Below are positions 44,401 to 56,400 of a DNA stretch of 64,000 nucleotides, in pieces. Below the pieces are notes generated by a model that saw only the letters and a list, made by a program, of their open reading frames with translations, was not told where the DNA came from and did no database searches. The first letter of the stretch is position 1; every line of letters begins with the position of its first letter. Origin of the DNA: Anisus vortex (lineage: Eukaryota; Mollusca; Gastropoda; Planorbidae); contig OX421507.1 of NCBI GenBank assembly GCA_949126835.1, forward strand, positions 32,502,882-32,566,881, in the 5' to 3' direction. The translations under genes were made by a program, and so were the position numbers.

Positions 44401-47400
44401 GACAGATAGTCATATAGATACATAGTTACATAGACAGATAGTCATATAGATACATAGATACATAGTTACATAGACAGATAGGCATATAGATACATAGTTA
44501 CGTAGACAGATAGTCATATAGATACATAGTTACAGAGTTGTATAGACAGATAGTCATAAAGATACATAGTTACATAGACAGATAGTCATATAGATATATA
44601 GTTACATAGTTACATAGACAGATAGTCATATAGATACATAGTTACATAGTTACATAGACAGATAGTCATATAGATACATAGTTACATAGTTACATAGACA
44701 GATAGTCAAATAGATACATAGTTACATAAACAGATAGTCATATAGATACATAGTTACATAGACAGATATTCATATAGATACATAGTTACATAGTTACATA
44801 GACAGATAGTCATATAGTTACATAGTTACATAGACAGATAGTCATATAGATACATAGTAAAAGAGTTACATAGACAGATAGTCATATAGATACATAGTTA
44901 CATAAACAGATAGTCATATAGATACATAGTTACATAGTTACATAGACAGATAGTCATATAGATACATAGTTACATAGTTACATAGACAGATAGTCATATA
45001 GATACATAGTCTTTATTTAATATGTATTTAGCTCTCTAAACATCTTCAAGGCATTAATTTAACCAAAATAAGCCCACCTTACTAAAATATGTGATCCATG
45101 GGACCGGTGAAGCAGGTTTCACCAGTTTCTGGGAGACACGGCATACTAGGGGATTGTGCGGCCAACCCAATGCCCAGCAGTCTTTACTTTTCGGTCTCTG
45201 AGGTAACAGGTGGACAGATGAAAGGAGGCGCTAAAGTCTGGAACATTTCTAGCCTTTACCTAGCTTTGAATATTGTCAGAGTAAATTGTATGTTTTGATT
45301 GGTTAAATAGGCTATAACTTGGCTCTTTGTAAACTTTTTATAAAAGTAAACGTAAGGTACCCTTCGGACCAAAATGATCATAGGGCCAGTGAAGCAACAT
45401 TCACCAGTTTATGTGGCCAATGCATACTAGGTGATTGTGTGGCCTGCACAATGCATATCCGCCTTTACTTTACCCCAACTAAGGTAAGGTAACCATTAGA
45501 GCTGGGTAGATTCTGAGTCACCCTCCAGACCCAGGAAAAAATCTTAGTCTTCACCGAGATTCGAATCCAGGATCTTCCGTAAGCCAGCCGAACGCGCTGC
45601 CGCACGATCACCGTGCCCCTGTTTATAAAAGTTATGAATGTAAATTAATTGTCTCTTTATCACTGGTGTATATTTGAACTGAACCCATTGAATAGTGACA
45701 TTATGAACTGAACCCATTGAATAGTGACATTATGAACTGAACCCATTGAATAGTGACATTATGAACTGAACCCATTGAATAGTGACATTATGAATTGAAC
45801 CCATTGAATAGTGACATTATGAACTGAACCCATTGAATAGTGACATTATGAACTGAACCCATTGAATAGTGAGTGACATTATGAACTGAACCCATTGAAT
45901 AGTGACATTATGAACTGAACCCATTGATTAGTGACATTATGAACTGAACCCATTGAATAGTGACATTGCGCTCTGAGCTTACAGTATGTTTGTTGGCAGC
46001 GCTATACAAATGTCATTATTATTATTATTATTATGTTTTTGCTTTGTAAGTAAAATGTAATTGATTAAATAAACTTTCTATAAATACAATAATTAAATTG
46101 TCTATTTATGAATAAAGTCAAAGGAACAGTTAGGCTGTTAATAATTGGTAAATTTAATAGCCTATATGCCCTGCATTGTCCCTTAAAAAATGGTATTAAC
46201 CCTTCCCGTACCGACCTACTTCTATCTATGCTGCCTTCAGTTCCGCTATATACGCGCCCGGGACTGTAAGGGTTAATATGAATTCTCCTACCGTGAATCT
46301 TGTCCAGTTAGAGTTGACTAAAAATCAGCGCATTCGCCTGGCGTACCCTAGGTACTGGGTTCGAATCCTGGCGAAGGTTAGAGTGTTGTTCGCGGGTCCG
46401 GAAGGTTGTCCCTGAGTCTACCCTGCCCCCTGATTGGTTACCTGACGGCTGGGCATTGTGCTGACCACACCCAAACATACTCCTAGTATGCCGTGGCTAC
46501 AGAAAATATGGATTAATTTGGTCCTATTGGATACTCACTTAACTAGATTTGAAGATTGACTAAAGAATGTTTCAATATGTCTTTTAGGTGAACGGTGAAC
46601 TTACACTAAGTGAAAACATTGCAGACAATGGAGGAGTAAAACAGGCATTTCGGGTAATAAAACTCAAATAATAATCTCTAATTAATGAGTAAATAATTCA
46701 TTAACTGGATTTAGTGGGATATGAGGCATGACCTTTTCAATAGGTTAAATATCGTGTTGATGAACATCCGGTCAACTTTTAACAACACACTTTAAATGAT
46801 ATTTTTGGCGTCTGCTAGTGTTTGACAATTTACTACCAAGTGAACAGCTTTTTCTCGAAGGGACGAGATTTGTAAAAGTCTCATACGGAAGTGACATGTT
46901 AGAAGGACAATTAATAAACAAGACACGACCCACAAAATCTATATTTAACCATTTTGTTAAAAAATAAGACCGGGAAAAGATTCAAAACACGTGGAAATAT
47001 TAATTTTTCCTTGTCGGAATTCCTTCTCTGACGTCACTACCCTTTGTTGCCATATCAAATGGCTACGAGATTTGGATTTTTCCTACGCACATTTAAGTGC
47101 TAATATTGAACTAATTACTTGAAAGTTATGTTTAATATTTTGTATAAATGATTTTATTAGCATTTGGGTACTGAATACACTATTTGCTATTAAAATAAAC
47201 GTTTATCTCAATTTTGATAAAAAGCTGTTCACTTGGTCTTTAACCTCAACGGCCAGTTCTGGTCTTTTAGAAATATACAAAGGCCTCAAGATTAGTTATG
47301 AGGAATCCATTTTTAACATCAAAAGTAGGCGGATTAGTAAAAGTCAACACCTTCATCGCGTTAAGTTATATTTAGCTTACTCGAAAAAATATAATAGTGA

Positions 47401-50400
47401 ATAGTAGCGGTTCTTGGTTATCAAAAACATGATCTATAGATACATAAAGATACAAAACGAACATTCTTTTCCATCAAACGTTGAGTTTGGTAATAAAAAA
47501 AATATGCTGACTCTTCTTGTTTGACCTAGGCCCTGTGTTGTTTGACCTAGGCCCTGTGTTGTTTGACCTAGTCCCTGTGTTGTTTGACCTAGGTCCTGTG
47601 TTGTTTGACCTAGGCCCTTTGTTGTTTGACCTAGGCCCTGTGTTGTTTGACCTAGGCCCTGTGTTGTTTGACCTAGTCCCTGTGTTGTTTGACCTAGGCC
47701 CTGTGTTGTTTGACCTAGGCCCTGTGTTGTTTGACCTAGGCCCTGTGTTGTTTGACCTAGTCCCTGTGTTGTTTGACCTAGTCCCTGTGTTGTTTGACCT
47801 AGGCCCTGTGTTGTTTGACCTAGTCCCTGTGTTGTTTGACCTAGGCCCTGTGTTGTTTAACCTAGGCCCTGTGTTGTTTGACCTAGTCCCTGTGTTGTTT
47901 GACCTAGGCCTGTGTTGTTTGACCTAGTACCTGTGTTGTTTGACCTAGGCCCTGTGTTGTTTGACTTAGGCCCTGTGTTGTTTGACCTAGGCCCTGTGTT
48001 GTTTGACCTAGTCCCTGTGTTGTTTGACCTAGTCCCTGTGTTGTTTGACCTAGTCCCTGTGTTTGTATCGAAGTTGAGTTTTGTTTGCAACAAGAGAAAC
48101 TAATTTTTAATCCTAATTCTTTACACATCAACATCAGCCTCGTTATATGTTCCCTACTGTATGTTCTATATATTCCCTACTGTATGTTCTATATATTCCC
48201 TACTGTATGTGCTATATATTCCCTACTGTATGTGCTATATATTCCCTACTGTATGTGCTATATATTCCCTACTGTATGTTCTATATATTCCCTACTGTAT
48301 GTGCTATATATTCCCTACTGTATGTTCTATATATTCCCTACTGTATGTTCTATATGTTTCCTACTGTATGTTCTATATATTCCCTACTGTATGTTCTATA
48401 TGTTTCCTACTGTATGTTCTATATATTCCCTGCTGTATGTTCTATATATTCCATTCCCTACTGTATGTTCTATATATTCCCTACTGTATGTTCTATATGT
48501 TCCCTACTGTATGTGCTATATGTTCCCTACTGTATGTTCTATAAGTTCCCTACTGTATGTTCTATATATTCCCTACTGTATGTTCTATATGTTGAGTCAC
48601 TTTGTTATAAATTATTATATGTTATAGATAAGTTTTGTTTCTTTTGAATTAGGCTTACAGAAATTGGGTCAAGTCCCAGGATAGTGAAGAGGATCCTTTA
48701 CCTGGTCTAGAATTAAATCACAATCAACTTTTCTTTATTAGTCATGCACAGGTAACAAGAAGTTCTGTCTTTTTTAAAGCTTGATTTGTTTAGCAAGTTT
48801 TGTAACGCCGCCTGCCGTACCTGGAGAGGGTATGTGCCACGGTGGTCGAGCGGCAGCGCGTTCGACTGGCGATCCGAAGGTTGTAGGTTCGAATCCTGCT
48901 GCAGGCTAGAAATGTGTCCCTGAACTTGAAGTGCCACTGAGTCTATCCAGCTCTGATGGGTACCTGACACTAGTTGGGGTAAAGTAAAGGCCACTGGGAA
49001 TTGTATTGGTCACATTATCCCGTGTCTACAGACTGGTAAACGCTGCCTCACTTGCCCTATTAATGTATTTGGTCCGTTGGAATATTTGACTTTTATTTTT
49101 ACTTATAATGTCAATAGGAAACAAATCAATATATTATTGGCTTAGATTAGTTAGCACGTATTTTAAATTTAGAAAAAATAACTTTCTTTAGAACTTACTT
49201 ACTTAAACCTACTACTCCTCTCGGGTCATAGGTTACCAACAAGGTATCTTCAGTCCTCCAGGTCATGAGCGAGTCATTCCAACTGTCCCCAAGAATGACC
49301 TATTGACGTCAGCTCCCAGGTCACAGCACCGAATTATAGTGTCTCTTAAAAACCAGACGAGCCTTAAGGGTTCTACAGTCCAGGGGCGTAACGTATTAGG
49401 AATGAGCTCTGGGGAGAGTCACCATAGCTCTGTCTGGCTCCAGCAACTCCACGGGCTCCAGCAACTCCACGGGCTCCAGCAACTCCACGGGCTCCAGCAA
49501 CTCCACGGGCTCCAGCAACTCCACGGGCTCCAGCAACTCCACGGAACGCCAAACGTGGGGCGTGTGGTGTAACTAACAGGGAAGGTTTCCGCAGTCATTC
49601 TATTATTCCCTGCGATTCCCATAGAATTATTATCTTGGTGGCTCGCCCGTAGGCTATACCTGCGATGCCCCCATGTGGCGCACAAAACCTATACCATAGG
49701 TACAAGCATCCAGGCACCGGAAAGGGACGGCTTAGCAACGTCCATTCTACCTACCAACCGGGGCCGTAGGCCTATCCAATGCAATGAATAGCCGGACACC
49801 CGGAGTCGCTGTGAGAGCTGACTCCCATGCGTTCGCCCGCCAGTGTATTCTTAAAGTAAACGTATCGGCGGTTGACACATTTCGCCAACTTTGAGGCCCA
49901 TGAGTACAGAAGTGGGTCATAGCACCAGCTGGTCGAACTCTCCTGGGGGGGGGGGGGGGAGTCCATGATAAGGACTGACTGGTGCCGTTAGAAGCCGGTT
50001 TTTCGGAGTATGTGCCCCAATTATCTCCATCTATAATACTTGACTTATAGATCTATAGTGCGCTGGTGCAAAGTTAAGTAAATTTTGAATTTTTAGTTTG
50101 TATTTCCTACACTTATTGTGAAGAACAATTAATAGGATATCCGTAGTGAGAATGTTTCGGTATTTAGTTTTCCTTCTTGCTTGTTTCCGGTCACCCTGGC
50201 ATGATAATAGAATATCCGTTCTCTAATGAGAATGTTTCGGTATTTAGTTTTCCTTCTGGCTTGTCGTATCCGGTCGCACTGGCATGATAATAGAATATCG
50301 GTTCTCTAATGAGAATGTTTCGGTATTTAGTTTTCCTTCTGGCTTGTTTCCGGTCACCCTGGCATGATAATAGAATATCCGTTCTCTAATGAGAATGTTT

Positions 50401-53400
50401 CGGTATTTAGTTTTCCTTCTGGCTTGTCGTTTCCGGTCACCCTGGCATGATAATAGAATATCCGTTCTCTAATGAGAATGTTTCGGTATTTAGTTATCCT
50501 TCTGGCTTGTTGTTTCCGGTCACCCTGGCATGATAATAGAATATCCGTTCTCTAATGAGAATGTTTCGGCATTTAGTTTTCCTTCTGGCTTGTCGTTTTC
50601 GGTCACCCTGGCATGATAATAGAATATCCGTTCTCTAATGAGAATGTTTCGGTATTTGGTTATCCTTCTGGCTTGTCGTATCCGGTCACCCTGGCATGAT
50701 AATAGAATATCCGTTCTCTAATGAGAATGTTTCGGTATTTGGTTATCCTTCTGGCTTGTCGTATCCGGTCGCACTGGCATGATAATAGAATATCGGTTCT
50801 CTAATGAGAATGTTTCGATATTTAGTTTTCCTTCTTGCTTGTTGTTTCAGGTCGCCCTGGCATGTGCATTAGAATGGTAGCTGATAAGCTTCTGGAATTT
50901 AAACATACACATTATTACAAATTACATATTTCTATAACGCTATTCATTACAACTAGTCTTAGAATGCGCTTTACATTGACCCTATGTTATTAAAAAAACA
51001 TCGAATAAGTGTGTTTTTAGTTTTGCTTTAAAAATGTCAATATTATCGCTTGTTTATTATTGTGTTCGGAAGTTCTTTCTACCACTGTGGTGATACGATG
51101 CTGTAAGAGCGAGATGCAAATTGTTTTTGTTTTTTACTTTCGGTACCTTGAGCTGTACATAAATTTAGTTTGAACGCAGTCTCTGATATGTGTAGCTCGA
51201 CCATGGATCTGATGTACTGGAGAGATTGGTCATGAAGGCTTTTATGGAGCATAGTCAGAACATCGAATTGTATCCTAAGTAGCCGGTGCAATTTCTTTAG
51301 ACAGGTTTTTTGAGTGTAGGTTCCTTCATTGTTGAGAACAATTTTCACATGCCATATTTTGAAATCTTTGTAGTTTGTTCAAATCACACTCTGGCAGTCA
51401 TATTGAACGAGTGTGTTGACTTAAATTCATGATACTGTTTTATTAATAATGATACAAGTTGTTCAAGTCTCACACTCTGGCAGTCATAATGAACGATTGT
51501 GTTGATTTAAATTCATGATACACTTTTATTAATAATGATACAAGTTGTTCAAGTCTCACACTCTGGCAGTCATAATGAACGATTGTGTTGATTTAAATTC
51601 ATGATAATGTTTTATTAATAATGATACAAGTTGTATGAACAGTTTATAGATAAATAAGAATAGTTTATAGATAAATATTAACAGTTTGTAGATAAATATA
51701 AATAGTTTATAGATAGGCCTAAATATGAACAGTTTATAGATAAATATGAATAGTTTATACATAAATATGAATAGTTTTAATATAAATATAAATAGTTTAT
51801 AGATAAATATAAATAGTTTATACATAAATATAAATAGTTTATAGATAAATATAAAAAGCTTTTATGTAAATATGAATAGTTTATATATAAATATGAATAG
51901 TTTATTTATAAATATGAATAGTTTATATATAAATATGAATAGTTTATATATGAATATAAATAGTTTATATATAAATATAAATAGTTTATAGATAAATATG
52001 AATAGTTTATAGATAAATATGAATAGTTTATAGATAAATATGAATAGTTTATATTTAACTGTGAATCTTCATCTTAGAATAAGATAATTTAGAAATACAA
52101 CACAAAAACAATATGTTACAATGTTCAGATAAGCATGAGGACTAGAACACTTTCCTTATCCCTTATGCAAGAACAAATGCATATCAGTGCTCTTTCTTTC
52201 TGAGTGGCATCCGGGCATGGAATGGGTTGCCTGAACAAACCAAGAAAACCAGTAACTCAATATTATTTAAAGCACTAATAGAAATGCAGGACTAGACTCG
52301 GACCACAAAAGTGCGTAGGACACAATACTATTCTTTATAGAAGGATTGTCTGTAAGGTATAAGATAAGAAAAAAACCCTGACTTTTTCTTTTATTAATTA
52401 GCGAGTTGGTACATTTTTGGAATTGAGATAATCTAGACCTATTCAAATTGTAATACCTTTACCACATCACACCACACTAGGAATCTCACCTCAGCAAATC
52501 TCTAGGTCTATATCTATGAGTGTATCTAGGTCTATATCTATGAGTGTATCTAGGTCTATATCTATGAGTGTGTCTAGGTCTATATCTATGAGTGTGTCTA
52601 GGTCTATATCTATGAGTGTATCTAGGTCTATATCTATGAGTGTATCTAGGCCTATATCTATGAGTGTATCTAGGCCTATATCTATGAGTGTATCTAGGTC
52701 TATATCTATGAGTGTATCTAGGTCTATATCTATGAGTGTATCTAGGCCTATATCTATGAGTGTATCTAGGTCTATATCTATGAGTGTATCTAGGTCTATA
52801 TCTATGAGTGTGTCTAGGTCTATATCTATGAGTGTGTCTAGGTCTATATCTATGAGTGTATCTAGCTCTATTTCTATGAGTGTGTCTAGGTCTATATCTA
52901 TGAATGTGTCTAGGTCTATATCTATGAATGTGTCTTGTTCTATATCTATGGGTGTAACTAGGTCAATATATATATGAGTGTGTCTAGGTCTATATCTATG
53001 AGTGTGTCTAGTTGTATATCTATGAGTTTGTCTAGGTCTATATCTATGAATGTGTCGAGATCTATATCTATGGGTGTGACTAGGTCAATATATATGGGTG
53101 TGACTAGGTCAATATCTATGGTCTATATCTGTGATAGTCTGTGATATGTCTATGTGATAGTCTATAATGGGTCTATATTATCTGTGGAAAAACTCAATAA
53201 TTATTTACTGCATCAAGTTAAAAACAACTTTAAGATTTACATTCTGGAAATAGTTTGAGAGCCCTGCTGTTATTATATAATAAGTTTGTAGAAATACTGC
53301 ATCAATGACTGCATCCTTTGCTCTGTGATTTTGTTTTCGTAAATTTTCTGAAATTATCAATTATTAATTAGCAATATATCCTTTGATGTAATACAATTAT

Positions 53401-56400
53401 TTTTCTTTTAAACTTGATCAAGCCTATAGGGCGTTTGCAATCACGTGACAAAAATCACGGGTTTTTTGTTTACTTTGTGTAATGGTGTACAATGGCCGCT
53501 GTATTAATATAGTTTCATATAGGCTCGAGCTTTTTTTTATTGATATTTTGTGTTTAAAATCATGACTAAAGTATTAATATGGATTTTATTAATTCTGTAT
53601 TAGATTAATAGACCTATTACAAGAAGATTCTTACATTAAAAATGTTATATTACTAATGAACGATTAGGCCTACAATTAAAATAATGAATGACTCCGATAA
53701 TTCACTTCAATAAATCCATTCAAATGCAACATTTACCGGCCAGATATTAAGATGATGAATTGAGCTTAAAATGTTGAAATTCGTTGAAAAAATACCATGT
53801 CAGTCTTTCTCTTGTTCTAGTAAGATGATCTACGACGATTTATCTAATGATTTTGTGCGTAGGATAGCCAATATTCAGAAAGTGAATTTGGCATGATAAA
53901 GAAGTACTTCACCATTTTTGTACATCAAGTGTCTTCTATTTACACAAATACGTCACTAAAATACTTAAGCTCCGCCCATTGCAAACGCTCTATATAATTG
54001 TATCAAAGACTATAATAAGATCGACAGCTTGCTTAGATATTTCTACTGTTTGATAACTTGAAACACTTAGTTTCGGAATTTCCGATCGCACTAGATCCTC
54101 TAGACTTCCGGTTTAATAATTCACTATGATGGAAAATCAAGATTAAAATCGAAAGTTGTATGCAACGGAAGTCTTTATGGAAGATTAGGAGTCATTAAAG
54201 ACAGTGTTGTTGGCTGCGCACGGAAAAAAACAAGTGTTAGGCTCTAAAAATAGATCAAGCGGTCCATCTCATTATAGTCTTTGATTGTATCCGAGTCCTA
54301 TGCATGTTAAGGATGCTTTAAGTTAAATACTTACTTTATGTTTGTTTTTGCAGTTCTATATAAATAAACGTATTAGTATTATTTATTCATGTGGCTCTAG
54401 CTCTACTGCAATTTACGAACAGATGCTGACTTAATGAACCAACTCGCTACGGATAATCACAGCCCCGGTGAATTTAGGTAAAAACGTATTAGTCTTTAAA
54501 GTTTCTTGATACGCGAAGTCTGTTTGTTTTTTTTCAAGATGGTTTCAAGTCATTTTTTTTATTTTTATTTTCAAGGTTCTTGTTGGTCATTTTTTGTCTG
54601 AAGTTTTTATCTCCAAATTTTATAAATCAATTGCTATCATTTTGTGTAATCATTTTCATTTAATGTACCGACACAAAGTTAACAAACAATGACTACGTTT
54701 AGACTTAGATCAAAATAACAAACAATGACTACATTTAAACTTACACAAAGTTAACAAAAAATGACTACATTTAGACGTACACAAAGTTAACAAACAATGA
54801 CTACATTTAGACTTAGATCAAGTTAACAAACAACGACTACATTTACACTTACACAAAGTTAACAAACAATTACTACATTTAGACTTAGATCAAGTTAACA
54901 AACAATGACTACCTTTACACTTACACAAAGTTAACAAACAATGACTACATTTAGACTTAGATCAAAATAACAAACAATGACTACATTTAAACTTACACAA
55001 AGTTAATTAAAAAAAATAACTACATTAAGGCTTAGATTAGGTTAACAAACAATTACTACATTTAGACTTAGATCAAGTTAACAAACAATGACTACATTTA
55101 CACTGATACAAAGTTAACAAACAAGATTACATTTAGACTTAGATTCAGTTAATAAACAATGACCTCATTTACACTTACACAAAGTTAACAAACAATTACT
55201 ACATTTAGCCTTAGATCAAGTTAACAAACAATGACTATATTTACACTTGCACAAAGTTAACAAACCATGACTACATTAAGACTTAGATCAAGTTAACAAA
55301 CAATGGCTACATTCACACTTACACACAGTTAACAAACAATGACTACATTTAAACTTACACAAAGTTAACAAACAATGATTACATTTAGACATTACAACTT
55401 ACAGTTAACTCACAGTTAACAATTTTTAACAAGAAAACACATTGTCTTATATGAGAATAACACATACGGGTTCTGCTATAAAATAAACATTTAAAAAATG
55501 ACTCAAATTGTTAAGATAAAGATCAAATTGAAGAAATGTTTAAGTAAAGGTAATAACCATATCGGGTAAGAGAAATGCAAACTTACATCTTTATACCGTT
55601 TATAACTTGATTTTATTGAATATATTATCACTCACTCAGTCCGCCGTGCCGGCTGGTGCTTGAGGTGACAGCCAGCGATCTCCACTTGCCCGATGCAGCT
55701 CGAGGAAATTTGTCTGTGTATCATCTAATTAGTTTTTGGGACGTTACTTCTAGATCAGTGATGGCGAACTTTTTTGAGGCCGCGTGCCCAAAGTGCAATA
55801 CAACACCAAATTATTTTTTTCAACGTGCCAACACAACAATTAAAACAAAATACTGAGATTTTACTTTAGAAAAAACAAACAGCTCATACAGTTGTCCGAA
55901 CTAATTAACAACTTTTGTGTCCAAAAAGAATAAATTAACCGATCTTTGAATGATACAAACAGTCTTTTATATAAAAAAAAAACATGAGCTGTAGTGAATG
56001 AAAAAAAATATATCACAATTACTATTGTGTGCATGCTGATAATTTTCCTGATAATTTTAATTTTTTAAGCCTTTGCTTATACTTCGTAACTTTAAGTACT
56101 GTTTCTGGTATCATATTTGATATAATTTAAAGTTGAAAACAGCTGCTCACAAGCATAAGATGACCCAAACAAAGTAAGAAGTGCAATCTCAAGTGCTTTC
56201 ATCGACTTAAAATTATTTGACAGAGAATTCCACACTTTAAGGATTGATTTCATCATCAGAGCTACAAACTGTGCTATCCTTTGTCATCCTTTCACACTCA
56301 ATCTGCTCAAGTGTTTCACGCAGATAATAGAATTTATTTTTCCAGATAGAGCGTTCTTAAAATCCCAATAGCTATGTTTTGAGATTTCTAACCACAATAA

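Noticed and set aside
49303..49685. LQQLHG and WSPWSC frames as short repeat proteins
   Set aside because: Six copies of an 18-bp unit with open frames on both strands and no other coding features.
51079..51348. 89-codon minus frame as a gene
   Set aside because: At most a LINE-like remnant. No start context, partner exons or conserved motif.
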